Positions 19,329-28,077 of a stretch of 64,000 bases of DNA are shown one piece after another. The stretch lies in assembly GCF_900129725.1 (NCBI RefSeq), contig NZ_FQWQ01000001.1, positions 2,480,001 through 2,544,000 of the forward strand, written 5' to 3'. Each line of letters opens with the position of its first letter. The stretch's first letter is position 1. The notes beneath the pieces are model-generated. The model did not search any database and was not told the DNA's origin. It saw nothing but the letters and a program-made list of their open reading frames with translations. A program made the position numbers and the translations under genes. This DNA comes from Chryseolinea serpens (GTDB lineage Bacteria; Bacteroidota; Bacteroidia; Cytophagales; Cyclobacteriaceae).

Positions 19329-20015
19329 TCATTTTGGGTTGTGGCCATACTTGTAGCCGATGATCTTCTCGGCGGTGTCGCCGGCCTGGGCGGCATTTTG
19401 CGCTACGATGGCTTTGAAGAGTTTCTCGTGGAGGGAATGACTTCCCTTGAACGCTTCGGTATCTTTATAGAGGCGAAGGAATCCTTTTTTCAGGTGCACC
19501 GAGATCACGCGGTACAGGTCCGCCAGGATCTGGTTCTTGGTGGCCTCGGCCACTGAAACGTGGAAATGGATATCGGCTTCCACACAGTCTTCCAACCTTC
19601 CTTCGGCCGCGGCTTTCTTGCGGTTGGCAAGGTGTTTTTCCATGGTGCGAATATCTTTTTCCGTTCGGTTGCGGGCGGCTTTTTCCGCGATCTTTAATTC
19701 CAGCAGTTCGCGCACGTCGTCCACTTCCTGGATGCGCGCGCGTTTGAGCCGCTGATCGAACGGTTCGTTGCTGGCCGCCGCACTTTCCACAAACGTTCCC
19801 AGTCCCTGGCGGACATTCAGGAACCCGGCGTTGACCAGGATCCGGATGGCTTCGCGAATGGTGGACCGGCCCACACCAAAGAGCTTCATCAGCTCCGGTT
19901 CGATGGGCAGCTTGTCGCCGGGCTTGTATTGCCCCAGGGAGATCTTCTCCTGCAGGCGGGAGGCGACTTCGTCGGAAAGTGATTTTCGGCTGAGCGTGTC
20001 TGGCATAGTCATCAT
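19329..20015 (-). CDS. GntR/FadR-family regulator
   Basis: A 228-residue regulator with the winged helix of the GntR family (about 8-78, LPIEPELMKLFGVGRSTIREAIR, given here in two parts: ELMKLFGVGR and STIREAIR) and a C-terminal helical FCD ligand domain (about 85-215) that includes the metal-binding His residues in ADIHFHVSVAEATKN. Three ATG codons are close together (20015, 20012, 20006). A perfect 6-base palindrome abuts the first, so it probably represses itself and the efflux gene that follows 28 bases downstream. Confidence 0.88.
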   Translation of the reverse strand: MMTMPDTLSRKSLSDEVASRLQEKISLGQYKPGDKLPIEPELMKLFGVGRSTIREAIRILVNAGFLNVRQGLGTFVESAAASNEPFDQRLKRARIQEVDDVRELLELKIAEKAARNRTEKDIRTMEKHLANRKKAAAEGRLEDCVEADIHFHVSVAEATKNQILADLYRVISVHLKKGFLRLYKDTEAFKGSHSLHEKLFKAIVAQNAAQAGDTAEKIIGYKYGHNPK

Positions 20016-20028
20016 ATCATCTGATGAT
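20016..20028. promoter_or_regulatory. Candidate GntR autoregulatory operator
   Basis: ATCATC-T-GATGAT is a perfect inverted repeat of 6-base arms around one base, touching the first possible start codon of the GntR-type gene. GntR/FCD regulators bind short palindromes of about this size. Position over the ribosome-binding region would give repression of the regulator and efflux pump. Inference from sequence symmetry. Confidence 0.45.
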
Positions 20029-20209
20029 TGGGCAATATGGCTGAAAAACGATCTCTGGCAGTCAGGGGTTGTCGTTTATTGAAAAAAAATTTGAACGGAA
20101 TACGGGATTGAACAACCGCTTGTATGGTAATGACCTGTTTTGATCTCCAGGATGGGCAAAAATCGCAATTGCTATAATTTCTAAATAAATTTACAGGAAC
20201 TCCGGAAAA

Positions 20210-21142
20210 ATGGATAAAAAGATCGTCTCGTTCAACAACCTATTCGATACCTACAAAGCCATGGGGCTGCCCGTCGACGGCATACCCACGGCGGGCGACT
20301 TCACCATCAACAACCTGAAGACGCTCCACCCCCAATTGCCCTTCTCCTCCGTGGGCTACCGGCCTGGCTATTTCTCTTTTCTTTTTGTAAAGAACGCCAC
20401 GGGTCAATACACCACCGACGACTCCACATTCAAAACGCAGCCCGGCACCATCTACTTCACCAACCCAGGCCATTTCAAATCCTTTGTCTGGAACACCCTC
20501 GAGGACGTGACGCTGATTACGTTTACGGAAGACTTCCTGAAGGAAAATGTGCACCGCGATGTGTTCCAGGAGTTCCCCTTCCTGTTGTCGGAAACAGTTT
20601 CACCCCGCGTGCTGGAGCCGGAGGCCTTTGCTGAATTCGAATTGCTCTACCAGCAGATCGATGAGGCGTTTCGCGGGACGTCGCAGTACAAGCAGAAGAT
20701 CATCGGCAATTTTTTTGTGATCCTGCTGCTGAAGATCAAGGAATATTTCTGGAGCGACTACAATCCCATCTATGAAGGCAACCGCAGCTCACAGATCGTG
20801 AAAACTTTTCGCAGAAACCTGGAGGCGCACTACCGCCAGTTGGTACAGGGCAAGACCAACAAGGTCTATCGCGTGCAGGAATACGCTTCATTGCAAGGGC
20901 TGCACCCCAACTACCTGAGCAACGTCATCAAAAGCAAGACCGGGAAGACGGTGAGCACCTGGATCATGGAGAAGACCATTACAGAGGCAAAATCGCTGTT
21001 GCAAAACTCTTCGCTTTCCATCAAGGAAATTGCCTACCTACTGGGTTTCACGGAGGCCACCCACCTGAGCAACTATTTCAAAAAGAACACGGGCACCACG
21101 CCGGCCCTGTACCGCAAGGAGTCGACAAAGGCCGATCTTTAG
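20210..21142 (+). CDS. AraC-family transcriptional regulator
   Basis: A 310-residue protein with a cupin-like sensor half (about 30-180) and a C-terminal AraC domain (about 215-305): first helix-turn-helix around YASLQGLHPNYLSNVIKSK, second around IKEIAYLLGFTEATHLSNYF. It is followed 85 bases later by two short-chain dehydrogenase genes on the same strand, the likely targets. Divergent from the GntR-type gene, with which it shares a 195-base gap. Confidence 0.88.
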   Translation: MDKKIVSFNNLFDTYKAMGLPVDGIPTAGDFTINNLKTLHPQLPFSSVGYRPGYFSFLFVKNATGQYTTDDSTFKTQPGTIYFTNPGHFKSFVWNTLEDVTLITFTEDFLKENVHRDVFQEFPFLLSETVSPRVLEPEAFAEFELLYQQIDEAFRGTSQYKQKIIGNFFVILLLKIKEYFWSDYNPIYEGNRSSQIVKTFRRNLEAHYRQLVQGKTNKVYRVQEYASLQGLHPNYLSNVIKSKTGKTVSTWIMEKTITEAKSLLQNSSLSIKEIAYLLGFTEATHLSNYFKKNTGTTPALYRKESTKADL

Positions 21143-21227
21143 ATTTCATAAGCAATTCTGTAATTCTCATACGTTCCAGGGCCGGTCTGTAGCCCACCTT
21201 TGTGTCATCAACAAAACACAAAATCGT

Positions 21228-21968
21228 ATGAGAACCCTGCAAGAAAAAGTAATCCTGGTAACCGGCGCCTCCAAAGGAATTGGCGCAGCCGTTGCCCGTC
21301 AACTGGCCGCCGATGGTGCCAGCCTCATCGTGAACTATGCCGGCGACAAAGCCGGTGCCGACACGCTGGTGGCCGAACTAAAAGCAAAAGGCACCAACGC
21401 CATCGCCGTGCAAGCCGACGTGAGCAAGCCCGCCGAAGTAAAACAAATGTTCGACACCGCCCTGGCGCACTTTGGCCGGATCGACGTGCTGGTGAACAAC
21501 GCCGGCGTGATGATCACCAAATTATTGAAGGACACCACCGATGAAGATTTCACCCGCCAGTTCGACATCAATGTAAGAGGCGTGTTCAACACCCTGCGTG
21601 AAGCGGCCACCCGTTTGGCCGACCATGGCACGATCATCAACTTCTCCACTTCCGTGAACCGTATCATGTTGCCGACCTACTCCACGTATGTGGCCACGAA
21701 AGCGGCCGTCGAACAATTGACGCGCGTGTTTGCAAAAGAGGTCGGCGGCCGGGGCATTAATGTGAACTCGGTTTCGCCGGGACCCACGAACACCGAGTTG
21801 TTCACCAAGGGAAAAACAGACGAGACCATTGCGCGGCTTGCTTCTTTGTCGGCTTTCAATCGCATTGGACAGCCGGATGATATTGCTAAGGTGGTGAGCT
21901 TTTTGGCGAGCGATGATGCGAAGTGGATCTCGGCGCAGAATATTGGGCTTAATGGGGGGATGGCTTGA
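21228..21968 (+). CDS. Short-chain dehydrogenase/reductase
   Basis: A classical SDR of 246 residues: cofactor motif TGASKGIG (about 13-20), NNAG (about 90), and the catalytic Ser in NFSTS with Tyr-x3-Lys in STYVATKAA (about 152-160). Reduces a carbonyl or oxidises an alcohol with NAD(P)H; substrate unknown. A CACCTTTG sequence at 21195-21202 resembles a Bacteroidota -7 element and would give a leader of about 20 bases, so the gene may have its own promoter. Regulation by the AraC protein just upstream is likely. Confidence 0.9.
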   Translation: MRTLQEKVILVTGASKGIGAAVARQLAADGASLIVNYAGDKAGADTLVAELKAKGTNAIAVQADVSKPAEVKQMFDTALAHFGRIDVLVNNAGVMITKLLKDTTDEDFTRQFDINVRGVFNTLREAATRLADHGTIINFSTSVNRIMLPTYSTYVATKAAVEQLTRVFAKEVGGRGINVNSVSPGPTNTELFTKGKTDETIARLASLSAFNRIGQPDDIAKVVSFLASDDAKWISAQNIGLNGGMA

Positions 21969-22060
21969 TAGTCAGGAGCCAGAAGCCAGGAGCCAGTAGT
22001 CGGTAGTCAGTAGTCAGTAGTCAGTAATTAGTAATTAGTATTAATCTTTAGTAGTCATTA
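21969..22060. repeat. Degenerate short tandem repeat
   Basis: The gap between the two dehydrogenase genes is filled with short units of the types AGCCAG, TAGTCAG and TAATTAG repeated with drift. Such AGTCAGT-type simple repeats are common between genes in Bacteroidota. No hairpin with a T tract is seen, so a terminator role is not supported. Confidence 0.7.
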
Positions 22061-22110
22061 GTTTTTTTAATCAAATCAGAAAACTTTAAAAACTTTAAAT
22101 CCATTTGTTT

Positions 22111-22863
22111 ATGAACAGTTTAAAAAATAAAGTCGCCATTGTTACAGGATCTGCAAGGGGGCTTGGTAAAGCTATTGCTGAACGGTATGCTGCGTTGGGG
22201 GCGGATTTGGTGATCAATTATTCCAAGGACAAAGCTTCGGCCGATGAGGTGGTGAGTAACATCAAGGCGATGGGGGCGCGGGTGATCGCGGTGCAGGCGG
22301 ATGTGAGTAAAGTGGCTGACATTGAGCGACTCTTTGCTGAGGCTAAGAAAGCTTTTGGTAGGGTCGATATTGTGGTGGCCAATGCGGGGATCGAGTTGGT
22401 GGAGACGCCGGTGACGGAGTTTACGGAGGCTCAGTTTGATCGCGTTTTTTCGATCAACACCAAGGGTTCGTATTTCACGCTGCAACAAGCGGCGCGTAAC
22501 ATTGAGGACAATGGGCGCATCATTTACATCGCTTCCAGCACGACCTCTTTTCCTGTTCCCGGCATGGCTGTCTATGGTGGAAGCAAAACCACACCTCGAT
22601 ACCTGGTGGACATTTTGTCCAAAGAGATCGGACACCGGGGGGTGACGGTGAACTCGATCATTCCTTTTGCGGTGGATCATTCGGGAATTTTCGCGGAGGC
22701 CGATAGTTATCCGGCGTTGCGCAAACAATTGCTGGACAGTTGCCCGATGGGAAGGCTTGCCGAAGTGGAGGATGTCGCCAATGTGGCGGAGTTCTTTGCC
22801 AGTGACCTTTCCTCGTTTGTGAACGGCCAGCACCTTTTGGTCAACGGAGGCGCTACCAACTAG
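22111..22863 (+). CDS. Short-chain dehydrogenase/reductase, second copy
   Basis: A 250-residue SDR starting at the ATG 22111; the two-codon upstream extension uses TTG and is not favoured. Motifs: TGSARGLG (about 11-18), an altered ANAG in place of NNAG, and SSTTSFPVPGMAVYGGSK with catalytic Ser, Tyr and Lys. It resembles its neighbour in the cofactor half but diverges in the substrate half, so the pair is probably an old duplication with separate substrates. Its first half is richer in runs of G than its neighbour. Confidence 0.9.
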   Translation: MNSLKNKVAIVTGSARGLGKAIAERYAALGADLVINYSKDKASADEVVSNIKAMGARVIAVQADVSKVADIERLFAEAKKAFGRVDIVVANAGIELVETPVTEFTEAQFDRVFSINTKGSYFTLQQAARNIEDNGRIIYIASSTTSFPVPGMAVYGGSKTTPRYLVDILSKEIGHRGVTVNSIIPFAVDHSGIFAEADSYPALRKQLLDSCPMGRLAEVEDVANVAEFFASDLSSFVNGQHLLVNGGATN

Positions 22864-22986
22864 CGGCTGGGGATCGCCCCGGCATTTTGACCCGATCGTG
22901 TGATGCACGTCGGGTTATTATCATGTCATTCATTTTTAATATTTCTTTCCATGCCGAACATTTAAAAAGCGCTTTGGCGCCAACGT

Positions 22987-23256
22987 ATGTTGAACCCCTC
23001 TCAAAATGAAGATTATCAAAAAGCTTTGAATCACCTGGCCTTCTCGATATCGCACCGGTTTCGAAGACCCATCGCCACCATGCTGGGACTGCTCGAGCTG
23101 ATCCGGCTTGACCTCCTGAAAGAACATGAACACGAGCAGGCGATCGTCGACTTCAGAACCTGCCTTGATGAACTCGACCGGTATACGCGTGAGTTGGGAT
23201 GCCTGATCCATCGCGAGCAGATCAAAATAACCGGGTGCGGCGGATCCATCGATTGA
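22987..23256 (+). CDS. Orphan histidine-kinase dimerisation-domain-like protein
   Basis: The 89-residue product has an H-box-like helix (FSISHRFRRPIATMLGLLEL, residues about 19-38) and a second helix (EHEQAIVDFRTCLDELDRYT), matching the two-helix DHp dimerisation fold. The His and the Pro six residues later are kept, but the acidic residue that normally follows His is Arg. No ATPase domain follows in any frame, so it is either a short phosphotransfer/dimerisation protein or a remnant of a kinase. It starts 123 bases after the dehydrogenase gene. Confidence 0.6.
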   Translation: MLNPSQNEDYQKALNHLAFSISHRFRRPIATMLGLLELIRLDLLKEHEHEQAIVDFRTCLDELDRYTRELGCLIHREQIKITGCGGSID

Positions 23257-23766
23257 AATATATTGGCGCATTTTGCCTGACTCATCTTTGTCCGGAAACG
23301 ATCATTAACGCATCAGAAAGTCTTCCTCTTCTTTGCTGGATCCATCCCATTTATTTTATAACACATACTTCACACCATCGTAAAACTACAAATGCTCAAA
23401 TGTCGTTCTTCGCGACATCAACCATAACCAAGACGGGAGCAGGAAGGAACAGGACGGTTAAATCAAAGTTTGCTTTTAACTATACAGGGAAGACTCTTCA
23501 AAAAGTTCTCTCGACCATTGTTGTCTGCACGAGGGAATAGGTAGTCTCGCGCGGCATCGATGGCAAATTCCTTCAGTGAACATCCAGCCGATGCCAGCCA
23601 TGATTGGTGACGATTGAATTTATTTCTAAAAAACGTTCGCACGTTTTACAAGGAAGTGATGTGGAAAATTCCGAGTTTAGAGGGACTTGCCCTCGCGTTG
23701 CCCAGCCCGGGGGTTATTCAGTAATACGTAGAAAAAAGATTGTGCATTCACGCTAAGGATACGGTT
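23257..23766. other. 510-base gap upstream of the XylR-like gene
   Basis: I see no convincing gene here: open frames are short, with unusual composition and no recognisable domain. An inverted repeat AAAACG, six bases, CGTTTT at 23630-23647 is listed separately. The stretch is AT-richer than the flanks. Confidence 0.5.
23630..23647. promoter_or_regulatory. Inverted repeat upstream of XylR-like regulator
   Basis: AAAACG and CGTTTT arms around TTCGCA form a perfect 6-base inverted repeat, 120 bases upstream of the XylR-like start. It could be an operator for autoregulation. It does not match the N17-spaced boxes found upstream of the PUL genes. Confidence 0.35.
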
Positions 23767-24939
23767 ATGATCAGAATTATTTTACTCAGTGATTTTTCCG
23801 AAGAATATTATAAGAACCTGTTGCGTGGCATTACGCGGTACTCGAAAGATCACGGCCCCTGGACGTTTTGCCGGATGCCCCCGTACTACCGCGAGACCAT
23901 CGGCATCGACGGCATCCTGGAGTGGGTTCATGAATGGGGCGCCGATGGCATCATCGGGCAATTCTATAACGATGAGGAAGTGAATAAATTCACCGCAGCA
24001 AAGATCCCGGTCATTGCCCAGGACTTCAAAGAACGGTTCACCAGCATTCCCAACATCACCGGCGCCTATCATGACACGGGGCGGCTAGGCGCGGAATACT
24101 TCCTCAAAAAAGGATTCAAAAATTTTGCTTTCTACGGATTCAACAACATTGTATGGTCGCGCGAACGGGCCGAAGGTTTTGAAGAGCGCGTGAGAGAAGC
24201 GGGCTATACCGTGCACTACTATGAACACAAAGAACAGCGGAGCCGCGACCTTTGGTACTATAAACCCTCCGAACTCAGCCGCTGGCTCCAGTCGCTGCCC
24301 AAGCCCGTTGCCCTGATGACGTGCGACGACAACCAGGGACATCACATCACCGAAGCGGCAAGTCACGCCAACATCCGCATGCCCGACGAAGTGGCCGTGC
24401 TCGGGGTGGACAACGACGAAATGCTGTGCAACCTCTCCGATCCTCCCCTCTCCAGCATCAACCTCGATGCCGAAAAATGTGGCTATGAAGCCGCGCGGCT
24501 CATGGAGAAAATGATCGCCCAAAAAACCTGCACCGCCCGCGACATCGTGGTGAAGGCCACGCACGTGATCACCCGGCAATCCACCGACATCTTTGCCAGC
24601 AAGGATAAATACATCGTGAACGCGCTGAAATACATTCACGAAAACCTGGACAAAAATCTGAAAGTAGACCAGGTGCTGCGCGAGGTTCCCCTCTCCCGTC
24701 GTTCGCTGGAGAAACGGTTTATGCAAACCACCGGTTACCCCGTCTACGAATACATCTACAACCAACGCATCGAAAAATTCACCCAGAAATTATTGGAGAC
24801 CGACATGACCATCTTCGAGATTGCACTCGATCTCGGGCTTACGGATAGCAAAAACATCGCCCGGCAATTCAAACAGATAAAAGGATTGACACCCGTCGAG
24901 TATCGCAAAAAGTATATGGTGACCAAGCAGCCCGTGTAA
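23767..24939 (+). CDS. XylR-like AraC-family regulator with sugar-binding domain
   Basis: A 390-residue regulator from the ATG at 23767 (an upstream GTG adds nine poor residues). The N-terminal 275 residues are a LacI-like periplasmic-binding fold (MIRIILLSDFSEEYYKNLLRG, here only its start: MIRIILLSDF), and the last 100 are an AraC double helix-turn-helix (LREVPLSRRSLEKRF and IFEIALDLGLTDSKNIARQF). This order is that of XylR, where a sugar bound in the first domain activates transcription. It converges with the sialidase-like gene that ends the PUL on the opposite strand, so it is the best local candidate for control of that PUL. Confidence 0.9.
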   Translation: MIRIILLSDFSEEYYKNLLRGITRYSKDHGPWTFCRMPPYYRETIGIDGILEWVHEWGADGIIGQFYNDEEVNKFTAAKIPVIAQDFKERFTSIPNITGAYHDTGRLGAEYFLKKGFKNFAFYGFNNIVWSRERAEGFEERVREAGYTVHYYEHKEQRSRDLWYYKPSELSRWLQSLPKPVALMTCDDNQGHHITEAASHANIRMPDEVAVLGVDNDEMLCNLSDPPLSSINLDAEKCGYEAARLMEKMIAQKTCTARDIVVKATHVITRQSTDIFASKDKYIVNALKYIHENLDKNLKVDQVLREVPLSRRSLEKRFMQTTGYPVYEYIYNQRIEKFTQKLLETDMTIFEIALDLGLTDSKNIARQFKQIKGLTPVEYRKKYMVTKQPV

Positions 24940-25023
24940 TCCTCACCCTGCGCACAAAAGTCACCCAAACCCCGATCATTCCGGGCTACACCAACCTGAT
25001 CCAACCCGGATCGCTTTAAAGTG

Positions 25024-26382
25024 TTATGGTTTCTCTTTAACCCAGCCCACCGGAAAGGAAGCATACTTGATCGTCTTTCCCGGCTTGACATCGTCGCGAT
25101 GATAACTGTACACCACCTGTATGGTGCCATCAGCGCCCGCGATCACCGAAGGGTAGTGGCTTGACGTGGCGTCTTTGGTGCGGGTGTCATTTTCGAGACT
25201 GCGTTTCCAGCGCCAGGTTTTGCCTTCATCATCGGAGATGGCAACGGAAAGATTGAAGCGCCCTGCTTCGGTGTCGTTGAACACCATGAGCCATTCGCCA
25301 TCGGGAAGTGTCACCATGTCGAAGCCGGCACCGGGGTTGGGAAGTATATCGTCTTTGGCGATGCTCCAGGTCATGCCTCTGTCGTCTGAAGTCGTACGTT
25401 GCATGCGTTGGGGTGGCGGGCCGTTGTCGCGAAGGTAGGCCGCCAGCGTGCTGTCCTTTTTTATAGCGACCGTGGGTTGAATGCCGGCGCCGCCTAACAC
25501 GGGGTTGCTGAATTGCCAATGCTCTCCATCGTCATCAGAGATCGCAAAAAGAGACCCGTCGAATCCGTCGCTATACAGCGGGAGGATCAGGCGGTTGCCG
25601 ACATAAACAGCTTTGTTCTTGGTTTGCCAGCCGAGCCTGCGCGTGAGCGGATACCCCAGTTCTGCCGGGGTGTCGTGTGCATCGTCGGTGATCCGGCCGT
25701 TGCGCAGCATGTTGCGGCCCTTTGAGAGACTGTCCATTTTATAGCGATAAGCCTTCCAATCGGCCATCATTACATGCTTGAGACTATCGGGAGCCTGCGG
25801 CAGTAACGTGGATTTCATGTAGTCTTCGTATTGACGCAACTGGTCACCTACTTGCACCACGAACTTATCGTTGGGTTGGATGCCGCGTTCGGTTTTATCG
25901 CCGGCCTTTACCAACAAAATATTTTGTGTTTTCCATTCGGGTACGCCGGGTTGAGCATAGTTTTCGCTTCGCGCATACATTAACAACGACGTTTCCCATT
26001 GGTTGGCCAGCACGGTGTACCACATCAGCCAAAGCCGTTGCTGCTTGTCCATGAACAGGATGGGATTGATGTCGGGAAAACCGGGTGCATCCGCCATCAC
26101 GAAAGGTGTTGACCATGCGGTGTCTCCTTTAATCAATCGCGAACCCATGATCCGCACATCGTCGGCCCATCGTTCGCCCGACCCTTGAAACCATGCCGAC
26201 AACAAATCGCCATTGGGCAGCTCCACGAGCGTCGATCCATGGACGTGTTCGTCCTGCAATGGAAAAATGAGGTTGGTTCGCAACGATTGTCCGGGGGGCT
26301 TTTCACTTGGGGGCTGACAACCGTTGCTCACCAACAAAATAAGGAACGGCAGGGTCGCTTTCTTCAGATACGTCATCATCAT
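25024..26382 (-). CDS. Sialidase-superfamily (BNR repeat) lipoprotein
   Basis: A 452-residue lipoprotein (SNGC lipobox) with a six-bladed propeller. Three Asp-box motifs are visible: SDDDGEHW, SDDRGMTW and SDDEGKTW. The start of the domain reads HGSTLVELPNGDLLSAWF with GERWADDVRIMGSR, the BNR_2 pattern. The Arg-Ile-Pro motif of true GH33 sialidases is not present near the start, so it may cut another sugar or only bind. It overlaps the GDPD gene by 4 bases (ATG inside its end) and closes the operon. Confidence 0.85.
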   Translation of the reverse strand: MMMTYLKKATLPFLILLVSNGCQPPSEKPPGQSLRTNLIFPLQDEHVHGSTLVELPNGDLLSAWFQGSGERWADDVRIMGSRLIKGDTAWSTPFVMADAPGFPDINPILFMDKQQRLWLMWYTVLANQWETSLLMYARSENYAQPGVPEWKTQNILLVKAGDKTERGIQPNDKFVVQVGDQLRQYEDYMKSTLLPQAPDSLKHVMMADWKAYRYKMDSLSKGRNMLRNGRITDDAHDTPAELGYPLTRRLGWQTKNKAVYVGNRLILPLYSDGFDGSLFAISDDDGEHWQFSNPVLGGAGIQPTVAIKKDSTLAAYLRDNGPPPQRMQRTTSDDRGMTWSIAKDDILPNPGAGFDMVTLPDGEWLMVFNDTEAGRFNLSVAISDDEGKTWRWKRSLENDTRTKDATSSHYPSVIAGADGTIQVVYSYHRDDVKPGKTIKYASFPVGWVKEKP

Positions 26383-27218
26383 TGTTTTCGTTTTTGCGAC
26401 ATCGCCTCACGCACCGCCGCCACGTCGTCGGTTTGTATGAGATCGACGTTCAGGTCAATGGCTTTCTCATAGTTGGGCAAGGTATCGTGTTCACCCAGCA
26501 GATCGGTGAACACGCGAATGCCGGCGGCATGACATTGAGTCACCAGGTCCGGCGTTATCTCACGCCAGGCCACATCGAAAGCATAGGGCTTGAGCGACTG
26601 CGTTGTCGCGCGCACTTTGTCAGCACCCGGATACGATGGCATGAGACGGGCAGCAGCATACTCCTGGCGGATCTTTATCAACGTCGCTTCGTCGCCATAG
26701 AAAACAGCAGAATTCAACAACGCATAGCGGCGGAGGGTCTTCACCACCGTGCCCGCGACAATGTCTTTGCAATCCACATAGAGCCGGCAATAGTGAGACG
26801 ACACCTTGTTATTTTGGACGACGAGGGCGCATACCTCATCCAAGACCGGCACTTTTTCGTTTTCGAATTTTCTATCAAACCATTGGCCGGCCGAGAGTTT
26901 TTGAAGCTCGCCGATCGCCACGTCTTTCACGGACTTATCGATGCCTGTTGTCCGTTTCAGTGAACAGTCGTGGAGGCAAACCTGTGTGCCGTCGGAAGTT
27001 GTGCGGACGTCGACTTCGATAAAATCAGCTTTCATCTCCATGGCCAGCCGGAACGCGGCCAATGTGTTTTCGGGTGCTTGACGCGATGCACCCCGGTGCG
27101 CCGAAACCAGAAGAAGGTGGTTTTCTGATTTTGTTCTCATCGTGAAAGAAAGCAGCATCGTGCCTGCAACGGCGATCACCCCAAGTCTCCACCAGCTTAT
27201 TTTTTTTATGACCGTCAT
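26379..27218 (-). CDS. Glycerophosphodiester phosphodiesterase family, first copy
   Basis: A 279-residue GDPD TIM barrel with one N-terminal membrane segment or signal (about 12-26). The active-site pattern is intact: His41-Arg in SAHRGAS, Glu and Asp in FIEVDVR, and His in CLHDCSLKRTTG. These enzymes cut glycerophosphodiesters to glycerol-3-phosphate and an alcohol. The export signal puts it outside the cytoplasm, where it would act on an imported or surface polymer, not on cell phospholipid. It overlaps the sialidase-like gene and follows a second GDPD gene by 10 bases. Confidence 0.88.
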   Translation of the reverse strand: MTVIKKISWWRLGVIAVAGTMLLSFTMRTKSENHLLLVSAHRGASRQAPENTLAAFRLAMEMKADFIEVDVRTTSDGTQVCLHDCSLKRTTGIDKSVKDVAIGELQKLSAGQWFDRKFENEKVPVLDEVCALVVQNNKVSSHYCRLYVDCKDIVAGTVVKTLRRYALLNSAVFYGDEATLIKIRQEYAAARLMPSYPGADKVRATTQSLKPYAFDVAWREITPDLVTQCHAAGIRVFTDLLGEHDTLPNYEKAIDLNVDLIQTDDVAAVREAMSQKRKQ

Positions 27219-27228
27219 TATGCTACCC

Positions 27229-28077
27229 TTAACGCCAGCCGCCCGCTTTCAAAGCCTGGATCACTTTCTGAGGTTCGTCCGTTTGAATGATGCTGGCCCC
27301 ATGCTTCAACAATTTCTTCAACGCATGTTTTTCTTTTCCATTCCGGATCTCTTCATCCGGCTCACCGAGCGCGTTGATCCAGGCGCGGGCATAGCTGCCT
27401 TTGATCATTTGAATACAATCCGGTGTGTAGAACGAGTCGTCGATATGAACCACCGGCGGATCGAACAACGCGATGGCCGAGTCGGCTTGCGTGTAGCGAT
27501 AGGCCCGTGGCATGATCATGAAATTGGTGTCGGCGGCGCGAATGGCAGAGAGCAATGTGTAGTCACTGTCGAAAAAGAAAACGATGTCCTTGGTTTCCGT
27601 TTTGCGAACGATCCGGAGGACGTTGTCGATGCGATCGGTTTTAAGGTCCAGGTCCACCAATATTTTTCCCGACGCCACGTTCAACGCCTCTTCGAGTGAC
27701 GGAATTTTTAATGACGTTCGCTTTCCTTTATCCACCAGGAAAAGTTGTTGCAGCTCGCTCCAGGTCATGGCCTCGGGATCTCCCTTTCCGTTCGTCGTGC
27801 GGTCTACGGTTTTGTCGTGCATGAGAAAGGGGACACCGTCCTTGGAAACCTTTACATCTATCTCCACAATATCGACCCCCAGGTCGATGGCGGCCTGAAT
27901 GGCCTTTAACGAATTTTCCGGGTAGCGGTGATGTTCTGCACGGTGGGCCGCTACCAATACACTACCCGACGGATCGAGCAGGGTATGGCGAATGGCGTCC
28001 GCATTTTGCTGCGCATAGCCTGCTCCACAGATCCAAAGGAAAAAAAAGAAAAGCGCGAAACGTTTTTGCATGATCAC
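27229..28077 (-). CDS. Glycerophosphodiester phosphodiesterase family, second copy
   Basis: A 282-residue secreted GDPD (signal peptide ending GYAQ). The metal and catalytic residues His45 (AAHRAEHHRYPENS), Glu/Asp (IVEIDVK) and His (LMHDKTVDRTTNG) are kept, but the Gly of the usual HRG is Ala, and spacing after the first His is changed. It is only distantly like its neighbour, so the two probably cut different linkages. Its start directly follows the stop of the PhoPQ-related hydrolase gene (no gap). Confidence 0.87.
   Translation of the reverse strand: MIMQKRFALFFFFLWICGAGYAQQNADAIRHTLLDPSGSVLVAAHRAEHHRYPENSLKAIQAAIDLGVDIVEIDVKVSKDGVPFLMHDKTVDRTTNGKGDPEAMTWSELQQLFLVDKGKRTSLKIPSLEEALNVASGKILVDLDLKTDRIDNVLRIVRKTETKDIVFFFDSDYTLLSAIRAADTNFMIMPRAYRYTQADSAIALFDPPVVHIDDSFYTPDCIQMIKGSYARAWINALGEPDEEIRNGKEKHALKKLLKHGASIIQTDEPQKVIQALKAGGWR

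Noticed and set aside
19301-19396. N-terminal extension of the efflux gene
   Set aside because: It overlaps the end of the GntR gene and gives a Pro/Arg-rich sequence unlike MFS starts; ATG 19300 gives a normal start.
23199-23540. Plus-strand open frame after the orphan DHp gene
   Set aside because: Overlaps that gene in another frame and has no recognisable domain.
25024-26382. Calling the BNR protein a true GH33 sialidase
   Set aside because: The Arg-Ile-Pro motif is not seen near the domain start; only the superfamily is supported.
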